A stretch of DNA of 64,000 nt from Bacteroidia bacterium (GTDB lineage Bacteria > Bacteroidota > Bacteroidia > J057 > JADKCL01): the NCBI GenBank assembly GCA_020635905.1, contig JACJYV010000001.1, forward strand, positions 124,001 to 188,000, written 5' to 3'. The notes beneath the pieces are model-generated. The model saw nothing but the letters and a program-made list of their open reading frames with translations. It was not told where the DNA came from and ran no database searches. Shown here one piece after another: positions 17,472 through 26,963 of this stretch (its first letter is position 1; each line of letters opens with the position of its first letter). A program made the translations under genes and the position numbers.

Positions 17472-20400
17472 AAAGCTCTCCCTATCCCGAGCACCCAGCG
17501 AAACTGCAGGAATTGCTCAAAAGCCGGCGCACGATTTACCCAAACGGGAAAATCGGCCCGCAGGACAAGGGGCTTCTGGTGAGCAGCCTTTGGATTTTGG
17601 AAGTGAAGGGCAACGCCTGGACCTGCATCCATGCGGAAAGCACTCCATTCCACCCGGTCAAATCCCACCCCGGGAATGCTGCGTCCCACGGTGCCCGCAT
17701 CCAGGAACAAATAGGTGCGAACCTTCAGAAAGCTGGCCAATTCGGGTATTCTGAGGGGAATAAAGCGGTCAAATTCCATTTCAACATTGATGCATCCGCC
17801 AGATGATCCGTACCAGGCAGCTCCTGCATCGGGAAATTCGGCGCGGTAACCTGCATAACCCCGCAAATTGAGCCCCCCTCCAAAATGATAATGATAAGTC
17901 TGTTGTCCCAGGTTATTATTCAGCAGGGTATTCGGGAAAAAGCCACGGGCGCGGTAATAATTATCGCCAACCATTTCCTCCGGGCTCCCTCCTTCCATGT
18001 ACAATGCTGATTCGCGCGGCACATTTCCCTCCCCATACCTGAGATAAGCACGGTATTTGAAAACCAGTTTGCCAAACTGTTCCCGCATCTCAAAGTCGAA
18101 ATCTGCCCAGGAATACTGGCTGTCAGAGCCTGGCGCGGCCGTGCGCAATCCAAAACGGGCGAAGCCCGTGCCATAACGACTGGCAAAACCCTTTTCATAA
18201 AAGGCCTGGGCAAATGCATTATTCAACCCAGGGGTCCATTGGTCAGGAAAATTCAGGTAATCCAGAGAGGCATTGTCTTCCCGCCTGAGCAAGGTGTAAC
18301 TGCCACCAATGCGATGGTACTCAGGATCGTATTTGCGGGCCCTGGCCCAGGTTTTCGTAAATCCAAGACCATGCCTCTGTACCCCATCGCGATACAGGCT
18401 GTGAGCCAGCAAATCCAGATTGCGGGAAATCTTACGCAAGGGCGTTTCGTAACGGTATTCATAATTAAAAATCTGCCTTCCCGAAGGATCAGAAACCTGG
18501 GGATTGAGGGAATTCGTTTCGGCCAGGCCCGTGGAAATCCACATCCCCAGATAGGTTTTTCCAGCCTGATTAAAATAATTTCCCTCTGCAACTGCCCCTG
18601 CCTGTACTCCCGAAAAGCCATTCCACCAAACAGAAGGGCGCAGATTCAGGTAATACTTTTCCCATTCTGCAGGCCAGTCCTGGTGACGGGGAAGAAGAGA
18701 AAACTTCGTTTTCACTGGAATAAAGCCACTTTGATTGTCCAGCAGATTCACGTCGGCCAGGATGCGGGAGGGATCAATGATCACTTTGGCAAATTTGTCA
18801 GGCAGACTCAGATCCACTTTATAAGTTGGATTCAACTTGCCACTTCCCTCCCATTTGGGCAGAAAAGTGCGGGCGGGATCGGGTTTTTGCCAGGCTGATA
18901 CGGAAATGGTGTAATGCAAAGAATCGCCCGACCAGGTAACCACGGTGAAATCCAGGGGCATGATCATTTCTCCTTTGCGCTCAAATTCGATCTGAACTTC
19001 CGTCCCGCCAGCTTTTGTCTGCACCTCCCCCACTGCATAGTCAATTTGCTTATCTGTTTCCAGCCATTGATCAAAAAACCAACTCAGATCTGTTTTGGCG
19101 TATTCAGAAATGGCTTCGCGAAAATCTTCGGGATATGGATGGGCCATTTTCCACTTTTCAAAATAATGGTGCATGGCTCCCTGAAAAATCTGCGGGCCCA
19201 GCACATACTGCAGATTATACAGCATGGAGGCTGATTTATAATAGACCTGCCCATATCCGTTTTCATGCCCAACCGCATTGTGGAAATCGTGGGAATGGGT
19301 ATTGAGGGTACCATCATAACCTTCGCGGGCATCACGCAGATAGCCGTAGAGGGCGCTGGAAAAATACTGTTCCTCTGATTTTGAAGCATAATTAACCTGG
19401 CTCAGGCGATCCTCGCGGGTCATAAACCAGGCGGTGAGGTACTGGGTAAATCCTTCGTCGAGGTAGGCACGGTAGGTTTCATTGCTGCCCAGCATGCCGA
19501 AAAACCACATGTGTCCCACTTCGTGGGCAAATAAGTCGTGATATTCGGGCGAACTGCCCCCGTCCAGGGTCATCATGGGGTACTCCATGCCATCGTAGGC
19601 ATCGGCCACGATGATTTTGGGCCAGGCAAAGACGCCAATGTAGCCAGAATAGGCGTCGATGATCTTTGCGGTGTAAGCCGCCGCATCCTGCCAGCCTCCT
19701 GCATGGCTTTCCTGGGCCACAGCCACGCATTCCACCCCGTTTTTCAGCACCCGATCGAGGCGAAAGGTGGGATCGGCGATGAAGCCAAAGTCGTGCACAT
19801 TTTCGGCATGAAAATGCCAGGTTTTGGATTTCCCGTCCACAGGCAGGACTTCAGAAGCCGTTTCGCCCAGAGGTTTTCCCTTGAAATTGCCCATATAAAG
19901 CTTCAACAAAAGATCCTCGGGCAATACATTGGAACGATTCAACATTTGCCCCGTTCCTTCCACGATATAATGTGAAGGAAAAGTCAAGGCCACATCATAG
20001 GTCCCAATTTCACCATAAAATTCCTTCCCCAGATGCTGATCAAGGTGCCAGGATACCTTGCGATCATAAACTGCGACCCGTGGATACCAAAGCACGCCTT
20101 TGAATTGCTTTTCCTCATAAACAGAACCATCTGCTTTGCGAATTTCGACTGCATTCACGTCCATTCTGCGTCGTTCAGGACCGTGATCAAACCAGGTATT
20201 GAAGCGGATATTCAGCTCTTTTCGCTGGCCGGGCAGTAAGGGATCGGGCAATTTCACCTTCATGATGGTATTGTCCAACCCGAAAACCAAATCTCTTCCA
20301 TCTTCCTGAACCTGAATGATTTCCGTGCCTTTGCCTTCCTTTTCCAGATTGCCGTAACGGGGCACCCTTTTATTGACCCGCACCAGGCGGTCGCGGTAAC

Positions 20401-20710
20401 TGCCGGGTTGAAAGGCCTGCTGGTAGAGGTGAAAATAGATTTCGTGGAGGGTGTCAGGTGAATTATTCCAGTATTCCAGGGTTTCGTTGCCTTCAATCCT
20501 GTTTTCAGCAGTAATTACGTTGGCAAAAATGGTATAATGGACGTCCTGTTGCCAGTAATCGGGATGTGGGGGACGGTTTTTCCAGTAAAATTCGTTTTCA
20601 GGAGTGCGGTAATTATTGGGTGGAAAAACCTTGCTGCTCTGGACATGGCCTGCAAAGGGTATGTTAAGGAGGAAAATCAGGTAAAAAAGGACTTTTTGTG
20701 TGTGTTTCAT
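17468..20710 (-). CDS. M1 family zinc metallopeptidase with barrel-like C-terminal extension
   Basis: 1080 residues. Signal peptide (VLFYLIFLLNIPFAGHVQS). An M1 beta-sandwich domain is followed by catalytic thermolysin-like motifs: GMEYPMM at the GAMEN position and HEVGH at 396-400, followed after exactly 18 residues by E419 in LDEGF. This is the complete M1 zinc signature, so aminopeptidase activity is predicted. About 400 residues from roughly 680 to the end lie outside the usual M1 core. They are rich in alternating aromatic/polar strands and glycine (GGGLNLRGYAGYR, YLFLDAGTVG) and end in Phe, like an outer-membrane beta-barrel of the surface-antigen type. This may be an outer-membrane-anchored peptidase. 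Confidence 0.9.
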   Translation of the reverse strand: MKHTQKVLFYLIFLLNIPFAGHVQSSKVFPPNNYRTPENEFYWKNRPPHPDYWQQDVHYTIFANVITAENRIEGNETLEYWNNSPDTLHEIYFHLYQQAFQPGSYRDRLVRVNKRVPRYGNLEKEGKGTEIIQVQEDGRDLVFGLDNTIMKVKLPDPLLPGQRKELNIRFNTWFDHGPERRRMDVNAVEIRKADGSVYEEKQFKGVLWYPRVAVYDRKVSWHLDQHLGKEFYGEIGTYDVALTFPSHYIVEGTGQMLNRSNVLPEDLLLKLYMGNFKGKPLGETASEVLPVDGKSKTWHFHAENVHDFGFIADPTFRLDRVLKNGVECVAVAQESHAGGWQDAAAYTAKIIDAYSGYIGVFAWPKIIVADAYDGMEYPMMTLDGGSSPEYHDLFAHEVGHMWFFGMLGSNETYRAYLDEGFTQYLTAWFMTREDRLSQVNYASKSEEQYFSSALYGYLRDAREGYDGTLNTHSHDFHNAVGHENGYGQVYYKSASMLYNLQYVLGPQIFQGAMHHYFEKWKMAHPYPEDFREAISEYAKTDLSWFFDQWLETDKQIDYAVGEVQTKAGGTEVQIEFERKGEMIMPLDFTVVTWSGDSLHYTISVSAWQKPDPARTFLPKWEGSGKLNPTYKVDLSLPDKFAKVIIDPSRILADVNLLDNQSGFIPVKTKFSLLPRHQDWPAEWEKYYLNLRPSVWWNGFSGVQAGAVAEGNYFNQAGKTYLGMWISTGLAETNSLNPQVSDPSGRQIFNYEYRYETPLRKISRNLDLLAHSLYRDGVQRHGLGFTKTWARARKYDPEYHRIGGSYTLLRREDNASLDYLNFPDQWTPGLNNAFAQAFYEKGFASRYGTGFARFGLRTAAPGSDSQYSWADFDFEMREQFGKLVFKYRAYLRYGEGNVPRESALYMEGGSPEEMVGDNYYRARGFFPNTLLNNNLGQQTYHYHFGGGLNLRGYAGYRAEFPDAGAAWYGSSGGCINVEMEFDRFIPLRIPELASFLKVRTYLFLDAGTVGRSIPGVGFDRVEWSAFRMDAGPGVALHFQNPKAAHQKPLVLRADFPVWVNRAPAFEQFLQFRWVLGIGRAF

Positions 20711-20768
20711 GGCACAGGGTGGATTGTCTGCTCCATATTAGAGAAAATGCATCAAACTGCAAAATGCC

Positions 20769-20810
20769 ACCAGGCCCGCCTCCGTGGCTTAATTCGGAAA
20801 CGGGCCTGGT
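20769..20810 (-). terminator. Hairpin downstream of the TPR gene
   Basis: Perfect 10-bp stem ACCAGGCCCG (20769-20778) / CGGGCCTGGT (20801-20810) with a 22-nt loop. It lies between the TPR stop (20832) and the M1 peptidase start (20710) on the minus strand. The T run on the minus strand is poor, so termination may be partial. Confidence 0.6.
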
Positions 20811-20831
20811 ACTTTAAAGCAAGTTATTTTC

Positions 20832-22178
20832 TCAAATTAATTCTCTTGCTTCATCTGCAAACTGGCCATTCAAATATGGATTCATTTCCAGGCTTTTTTT
20901 CATCAATTCCCTGCCTGCAACTTTATCTCCCAATTGATACCTGACCAGCCCGTTGAGGCACATCCATTCGGGATTTTGAGAATGGGTTTTCAAAGCAACT
21001 TTCAGGTAATTTTCTGCACCCTGGTAATCCTTCATGGTATAGTAAATGGCAGCCAGCTGGGCATTTACCTCGATATTATCCGGCCGCAAGTGATACTCCT
21101 GGAGGGCATTTTCAAGGGCTTTGGGGGTATTTCCCTGCAATTCTAAATAAACCCGTGACATTTCCAGGGCCATATTATGACCTGCAGCCGCGTCCTCGGC
21201 CATCATTTCCTGCATTTTTTGCCCCATCTGGCGGGCTTCCTCTTCCTTGCCCTCCAATTGCAGAATATGGGCTTTCTGTCCGTAAAAACTGACCTCGGGA
21301 ATGAGTTTGCAAGCCTGATCCAGTAATTCATTTGCCTTTTCCAGGTTTCCCTTTTTCACCTCCACAGAGGCGAGTCCAGCCAGGGCAAAGGGGAAATTTT
21401 CCCTTTCGATCAAGGTTTGCTGGTACTGGGCTGCAGCCAGATCGAGCTGACCGTAATTTTCGTATAATTTTCCCAGGGTGGTGCGGCACCAGGCCGTTTC
21501 TTCGTACCCGGGAAATCCGGCCGCAACTGCCATTTCCATGGCTTCCATGGCTCCTTCCACCTCGCCATGAATCTCCCGCAGGTAGGAAATCCGCGAGTAT
21601 GATCTCAGATCCGGGCGAATGGACACCATTTTATCTGACATTTCAACTGCTTTTTCGTAATTGCCCAGCTCCACATTGGCATCCACCATCACGCCGTAAA
21701 TGAAGGCATTATAGGGATTGAGCGCCAGGGTTTGTTCGCCCGTAGCCAGGGCTTCCCTGAACTGATGCAGCGAAAGCTGCACGGAGGCGATCATGGAAAG
21801 GGCCTGGAATTTTTGGTCCTGGGTAGGGTTGCATTCCTCCAGAATTCCATTCAGCATCTTCAAAGCGGCGGGGTAATAGTAAGGATGCTCTCCTGTAACC
21901 CGGGCTTCATTGATAAATATTTCCCCCATTTTCAGGCGGGATTCAATGTCTTTGCTGTTTTTGTTGAGGGCCGCCGCGGTATTGGAATAAATTTCGAAAA
22001 TATGGTTGCGCTCTTCCAGGGTTCCCACGCCGGGCGTACGGTCCAGCCATTCGGGTACAATGGATGCCTGGGTTTCTGGCTTGTTTCCGGCCTGCATTTC
22101 AGAACAGGAAGGAAGGAAAATCAGGGAAATAAGCCCTGCGAGCAGTAAAAAGGATAATGATTTTCTATAGTGGTACAT
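20832..22178 (-). CDS. TPR-repeat lipoprotein
   Basis: 448 residues from ATG at 22178. Lipoprotein signal: SLSFLLLAGLISLIFLPSC, with the Cys as probable lipidation site. The rest is built of tetratricopeptide-like helical pairs, for example AAAQYQQTLIERENFPFALAGLA and the tail MKKSLEMNPYLNGQFADEA. It is the last gene of the ECF sigma / anti-sigma / DUF4331 / DUF4331 / TPR series on the minus strand, 88 bp after the preceding gene. Probably a periplasm-facing scaffold or assembly factor. Longer upstream extensions of the frame are not protein-like. Confidence 0.85.
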   Translation of the reverse strand: MYHYRKSLSFLLLAGLISLIFLPSCSEMQAGNKPETQASIVPEWLDRTPGVGTLEERNHIFEIYSNTAAALNKNSKDIESRLKMGEIFINEARVTGEHPYYYPAALKMLNGILEECNPTQDQKFQALSMIASVQLSLHQFREALATGEQTLALNPYNAFIYGVMVDANVELGNYEKAVEMSDKMVSIRPDLRSYSRISYLREIHGEVEGAMEAMEMAVAAGFPGYEETAWCRTTLGKLYENYGQLDLAAAQYQQTLIERENFPFALAGLASVEVKKGNLEKANELLDQACKLIPEVSFYGQKAHILQLEGKEEEARQMGQKMQEMMAEDAAAGHNMALEMSRVYLELQGNTPKALENALQEYHLRPDNIEVNAQLAAIYYTMKDYQGAENYLKVALKTHSQNPEWMCLNGLVRYQLGDKVAGRELMKKSLEMNPYLNGQFADEARELI

Positions 22179-22266
22179 GATTGTTTGATTTGAAGCGGTA
22201 AAAACCCCCGGCCCCTTCATCCTGGAAGGACTCCAGGACCGGAGGTACATCTACCACTAATGTTTG

Positions 22267-24360
22267 CTATTCTGATTTAATCAATTTGATCGACTGCACG
22301 GTTTCAACCCCGTTAGTCGCAGTGTGAGTAAGCTTGGCCAGATACACGCCGGCAATCAGGTTGGAGGTATCCCATTTACGGGAATGATCGCCTGCCTGCA
22401 GGGTTTCTGTCGGCAAACTGGCCACTTTTTGGCCTTTGAGGTTGTAAATCCCGATGCTGACCTGACCGGCCGAACGAATCTGATACCTGAAAGTGGTGGC
22501 ATCTTTGAAGGGATTGGGATAATTGCTGGCAAATACACTTTGGGAATTGATCCCGGTGATGCCCAGAGAAGGTCCGAGCACCACGGGCTGGGTGTAACTG
22601 ATTTCCTTGCCGCCACATTTTCCAGCCCCTTCCCAGGGAGCCTGAACGTACGGGAATGCACTTTTGAAGGCTGTGTCGTTGGTTTCCACACCTGTGGAAT
22701 ATCCCAAAACATTCACCAGATTGGTAGTCACGGGTGAACTGGCAGTATCAAAATCATCGTACCACAGTCCGATTGCAGCCAGGGCAACACCCGAAACAGC
22801 CTGCAATTCAATGCGGGTTACGTCGTCTTCCAGCCTGCGGCCATTGGGGAATCCGTCCATGTTGGGAATAAACTGCAAGGCAGTTCCCGAAGTGGTGTAA
22901 GCAGGGTCGGTCAGTCCCAATACTGCAGCCTGAACCAGGCCCAGACTGCTGAATTTGGGGTCATTGCGCTGGGTGACGGGCACGGCCATATTCAGGCGCA
23001 GCATGTCACCTCCATTGGGAAGGAAGTTATTGATGAATGGTTTACCCGTGGTGAGCGGATTCCATCCTGTTTTGCCCGTAGCCAGCTGATAGGGCTCCAG
23101 ATTGGGTACTCCCGTATGGAATATGGGCCACAAATCCACAGATCTTGGTTTGCCGGGTCCTGGGAGGAGCAGGGTTCCAAAGATGGCGTCATCGAGGGCG
23201 GTCCCAGTCACAGCAGGTGAGCCCTTCAACGGATACAACCCGTCATTTCCATTGCCAAAATCAAATCCCCCAAACACCTGAGACAGGGAATTTCGCTGAA
23301 TCCTCAAAGCTGACATGGCAGGCACGGCGGCTCCAAAGAGGCTGTTATCCATGTACAAGCCCAACTCAGGGTTAAAAAAGTACTGATCCAACAGGGTGTC
23401 GGCCAATTCGTCATAGGGAGTGAGAGAATTCCAGTAATCCTTCATCCCGATTGGAATTACGGCCTCGTTGGTGAGGGGCATGCCCAGACGGGACACCTGC
23501 ACCCAGTTACCTGAGTAAGACTCAGTTCCGTTTCCATTCAGGGTTCTGATCTGCTGGCGGCTGGCAGAAGCCCACACCCCGATCACAAAATTTCCGTCCA
23601 GGATATTGGCAGCCTGAGAGACGTTTTGACCGTTTTTCTGCAGGCTGGAGATGGGTACTTTGATGGCAATGGTGCTCACATTGAGGCAAGAAAGTCCATC
23701 GCGGGGTGTTCCACCCTGGCGGGGAGCATTTCCAAGATCAAAAATCCCGGCCAGATCCACGAAGAAGGGATCGTCTGCAGGTCCACAGTACACTTTTTCG
23801 CCGCTGGAAGCGGTTTGCACAGCGTTGGTAATCAACGCTGCGTAGGTGGTACCCAATCCTACCGTGGCATCCTGAATGGACCTTGGGCCGATATTGGGGG
23901 GCGGTACGGGGCCATTATTGATGATGGTGGTAAATGAGGTGCCTCCGTTGGTGCTTTTCTCCAGGGTATAGGTCGTTTTGAGGTTTTGCTGCCCCAGACG
24001 AATGTTGAAGAAAGTGGTGGGATCCTCATTGGTGATGGAAAAGGTGAAACGGTAAATGATATCGTCACCCGAAGTACCCGCATCGTTGTCGATGTGGATC
24101 TCGTAGCGGATATTTTTTCCGAAGGAATAATAGTTGGGACCAGCCTGAGCCAGTTGAATGGGCACGTAATTCGCAATGATGGTAACCATATTGGTATCAT
24201 CAGGGCTGCGGAATGCATACACATCCGTGTTGTCGGCCAGGGGATCGTTAGCGATCAGGGGCGCCTCACGGTGACTGGATGCAAGAGCAAATTGCCCCAA
24301 AAGCGTCACCGCCACCCCCAGGAGGGCCATTTTAATTTTTATTGTGTTAATTAATTTCAT
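22267..24360 (-). CDS. DUF4331 protein with T9SS C-terminal sorting domain
   Basis: 697 residues from ATG at 24360. Signal segment KMALLGVAVTLLGQFALA, then the DUF4331 hallmark SSHREAPLIANDPLADNTDVYAF. The domain covers about 25-600 with blocks NIRYEIHIDND, PGPGKPRSVDLWPIFHTGVP and NGRRLEDDVTRIE. A type A T9SS CTD (ASNYPNPFKDATTF to VQSIKLIKSE) closes it, so it should be exported to the cell surface. It is a close paralogue of the next gene upstream (24504-26258), which lacks the CTD. DUF4331 function is unknown. Part of the ECF/anti-sigma series. Confidence 0.92.
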   Translation of the reverse strand: MKLINTIKIKMALLGVAVTLLGQFALASSHREAPLIANDPLADNTDVYAFRSPDDTNMVTIIANYVPIQLAQAGPNYYSFGKNIRYEIHIDNDAGTSGDDIIYRFTFSITNEDPTTFFNIRLGQQNLKTTYTLEKSTNGGTSFTTIINNGPVPPPNIGPRSIQDATVGLGTTYAALITNAVQTASSGEKVYCGPADDPFFVDLAGIFDLGNAPRQGGTPRDGLSCLNVSTIAIKVPISSLQKNGQNVSQAANILDGNFVIGVWASASRQQIRTLNGNGTESYSGNWVQVSRLGMPLTNEAVIPIGMKDYWNSLTPYDELADTLLDQYFFNPELGLYMDNSLFGAAVPAMSALRIQRNSLSQVFGGFDFGNGNDGLYPLKGSPAVTGTALDDAIFGTLLLPGPGKPRSVDLWPIFHTGVPNLEPYQLATGKTGWNPLTTGKPFINNFLPNGGDMLRLNMAVPVTQRNDPKFSSLGLVQAAVLGLTDPAYTTSGTALQFIPNMDGFPNGRRLEDDVTRIELQAVSGVALAAIGLWYDDFDTASSPVTTNLVNVLGYSTGVETNDTAFKSAFPYVQAPWEGAGKCGGKEISYTQPVVLGPSLGITGINSQSVFASNYPNPFKDATTFRYQIRSAGQVSIGIYNLKGQKVASLPTETLQAGDHSRKWDTSNLIAGVYLAKLTHTATNGVETVQSIKLIKSE

Positions 24361-24503
24361 TGTCTCAGTTGTTATGGGCACCTAAAAAAACTTTGAATCT
24401 CTGCATTTGACTTGTTTCAGAAATGCTCATTTACTTCAGTAAACTCCGCCTTCTTCAACTGCATTCGCCTTGACCTTCATTGTTTTTTGAGGTTCCCTAA
24501 TGA

Positions 24504-26258
24504 TTAAAAATCTGATCCTCTCCAGGGTTCCTGAACGTAGGGGAAGGTGGTTTTGAAAGCCACATCATTCTCTTCCACCCCAGTTGAGTACTGCAACACA
24601 TTGATAAACAGGTTACTGGGAACAGGAACTCCGTTCAGTTGATCGTCATAGGGTAACCCGATGGCGGCAAGGGCAATCCCTGCCACTGCCTGCAGTTCGA
24701 TGCGGGTCACGTCGTCTTCCAGGCGGCGTCCGTTGGGAAATCCATCCATGTTTGGAATGGGTTGCAGGGCATTGGAAGCATTGAAGCGGGAGTCAGTAAT
24801 GCCCAAAGCAGCGGCCTGAATAATACCCAATGAGCTGAAATCCGGGCTGTTGCGGGGAGTTACAGGAACGGCCATGTTGATTCTCAGCATGTCGCCACCG
24901 TTGGGCAGGAAATTGTTCATGAAGGGCTTACCTGTTGCGAGGGGATTTCCTCCCTTGCCGGTCAGCAATTGGTAGGGCTCCAGATTGGGCACGCCAGTGT
25001 GGAAAATGGGCCAGAGATCCACGGAACGTGGTTTTCCAGGACCAGGCAACAACAATCCACCAAAAACGGCATCATCCAGGGCAGTTCCAGCCAGGGCTGC
25101 ATTGCCTTTCAGGGGATACAATCCGTCTTTTCCGTTGCGGAAATCGTAGGTTCCAAGAGAGGAAGACTGGATTCGCAAGGCAGCAAATGCAGGAACGGCG
25201 GCACCAAACTGGCTGTCGTCCATATAGAGGCCCAATTCAGGATTGTAGAAGGAGGGATCAAGTGTCGTGTCGGCCAATTCGTCGTAAGGAGTAAGGGAAT
25301 TCCAGTAATCCTTCATGCCAATGGGAATCACGGCTTCGTTGGTGAGGGGCATTCCCAGGCGTGAAACCTGCACCCAGTTACCACTGTTGGAAGGATTTCC
25401 GCCCGTGGTGCTGAGGGTACGGGTGGCCTGGCGGCTGGCAGATGCCCAAACCCCTATCACAAAGTCCGAATCCAGGATATTGGTTGCCTGGGTTACGTTT
25501 TTACCACTCTTTTGCAGGGAGGAAATGGGCACTTTGATCGCAATGCTGTGCACATTGAATCCCGCCAGCCCGTCACGGACTTTCCCGTTATTATTCTGAC
25601 GGGGGGCATTTCCAAGGTCAAAAATTCCGCCCAAATCCACAAAAAACGGATCATCTGCCGGCCCACAATACACTTTTTCGCCTGAACTCGCGGTTCCAAT
25701 GGCCGCATTGATCAGGGCAGCATAGGTTGAATTCAGACCGAGAGTGGGATCGTCAATGGACCGGGGGCCAATGTTGGGGGGAGGTACCACTCCGTTGGAA
25801 AGCACGGTGGTGAAGCTTACGCCTCCATTTGTGCTTTTTTCCATGGTGTAGGTTGTGAGAAGGTTTTGCTGGCCCAGCCTGATGTTGAAAAAGGTGGTTG
25901 GGTCCTGATTAACCTTGGTAAAGGTGAACCTGTAGATGATGTCATCACCACTGGTTGTCACATCGTTGTCGATATGGATCTCATATCGAATGTTTTCTCC
26001 GAATGAATGATAATTCGGCCCCCCAAAGGGGACTTCGGCAGGGATGTAATTTGCGATAATCGTAACCATGTTGGTGTCGTCCGGGCTGCGGAAGACGTAC
26101 AGGTCCGTATTATCGGCGAGAGGGTCATTGGCGATCAAAGGCGCCTCGCGGTGACTGGATGCCTGGCTCCAGAAAGGAGCCCAGACGAAGAGGGCAAGCA
26201 ATGCCCATCTGACCCGGGAGAGCTTCCCTGGGCGGGGGTTTGGTTGTAATATTTCCAT
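24504..26258 (-). CDS. DUF4331 protein, paralogue without sorting domain
   Basis: 584 residues. N-terminal signal (WALLALFVWAPFWSQA) followed by the same SSHREAPLIANDPLADNTDLY start and the same block order as the neighbour at 22267-24360. Sequence identity is high over the whole DUF4331 region. It stops right after YVQEPWRGSDF, where the paralogue continues into a T9SS CTD, so this copy is likely periplasmic while the partner goes to the surface. It starts 99 bp behind the anti-sigma stop, consistent with one transcription unit. Tandem duplication with divergence of the C-terminus is the simplest history. Confidence 0.92.
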   Translation of the reverse strand: MEILQPNPRPGKLSRVRWALLALFVWAPFWSQASSHREAPLIANDPLADNTDLYVFRSPDDTNMVTIIANYIPAEVPFGGPNYHSFGENIRYEIHIDNDVTTSGDDIIYRFTFTKVNQDPTTFFNIRLGQQNLLTTYTMEKSTNGGVSFTTVLSNGVVPPPNIGPRSIDDPTLGLNSTYAALINAAIGTASSGEKVYCGPADDPFFVDLGGIFDLGNAPRQNNNGKVRDGLAGFNVHSIAIKVPISSLQKSGKNVTQATNILDSDFVIGVWASASRQATRTLSTTGGNPSNSGNWVQVSRLGMPLTNEAVIPIGMKDYWNSLTPYDELADTTLDPSFYNPELGLYMDDSQFGAAVPAFAALRIQSSSLGTYDFRNGKDGLYPLKGNAALAGTALDDAVFGGLLLPGPGKPRSVDLWPIFHTGVPNLEPYQLLTGKGGNPLATGKPFMNNFLPNGGDMLRINMAVPVTPRNSPDFSSLGIIQAAALGITDSRFNASNALQPIPNMDGFPNGRRLEDDVTRIELQAVAGIALAAIGLPYDDQLNGVPVPSNLFINVLQYSTGVEENDVAFKTTFPYVQEPWRGSDF

Positions 26259-26357
26259 CTAGTAAAAATTTAAAGACTTCCATACCTACGACCAGAAATC
26301 AGGTGTGGATCATCGCAAAACAAAAAAAGTTTATGGATGAATATTACAAGCGGAATT

Positions 26358-26963
26358 TCAGGCAGATACGCGCTGCAGAATAATCTTACAACTGTAGGGG
26401 GAAGTAACTTTTACGGAGTGGGTTACAAAAAGGGGAATGCTCAAATAACTGCCCGGAAACAGGGAGTGCACTTTGTCGCCAATGGTAATATCACAGGACC
26501 CTTCGATAATGAGAAATTTCTCTACATAGCTTTCATGGACTTCGGCGGGCGATCCCTCCTTCATCCATACCACAGCCGACATACTGTCTTCATTTTCAGC
26601 AATGGGAACGTAAAATATGTTGTCGTATTCCTCAGGGGCTTTGATTTCCTGGTTGTTGAGCCAGGGTGCGAAGTCCTCAATTTTGGAATTGGGATTAAGT
26701 ATGCGGGGCTCGGGAGAATTCAAATTTTCACGCTGATCCCTGGCGATGGCAGCCATAAATCGTTCCTTTCCATTGGAAGGAGCAGGTTGTTTCAGCCTGA
26801 AGGCCATCAATTCCAATGAATTTTGCAACTCGTCCAGCGCTTTTCTGACTTCAGGATGAGCTACGGCATATTTTTCGACCCCGATCATTTCATCCATGCC
26901 GAGGTCACCGGTCACATATTGTTCCAGTATGCCTGAGTTAATATAGTCTTCAATCTTTCTCAT
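26358..26963 (-). CDS. Anti-sigma factor with C-terminal cupin domain (ChrR/RskA-like)
   Basis: 201 residues. Residues 1-55 match the helical sigma-binding region of RskA-type anti-sigma factors (ILEQYVTGDL, VAHPEVRKALDEL) without the HCC zinc motif. Residues 130-200 form a cupin: motif 1 G137-X5-H143-X-S145-X2-E148-X6-G155 and motif 2 G171-X5-P177-X4-H182. Three of the four usual metal ligands (H143, E148, H182) are present; the second motif-1 His is Ser. By analogy with R. sphaeroides ChrR it may sense a metal or an oxidant. It overlaps the sigma gene by 4 nt (ATGA), so the two are translationally coupled. Confidence 0.85.
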   Translation of the reverse strand: MRKIEDYINSGILEQYVTGDLGMDEMIGVEKYAVAHPEVRKALDELQNSLELMAFRLKQPAPSNGKERFMAAIARDQRENLNSPEPRILNPNSKIEDFAPWLNNQEIKAPEEYDNIFYVPIAENEDSMSAVVWMKEGSPAEVHESYVEKFLIIEGSCDITIGDKVHSLFPGSYLSIPLFVTHSVKVTSPYSCKIILQRVSA

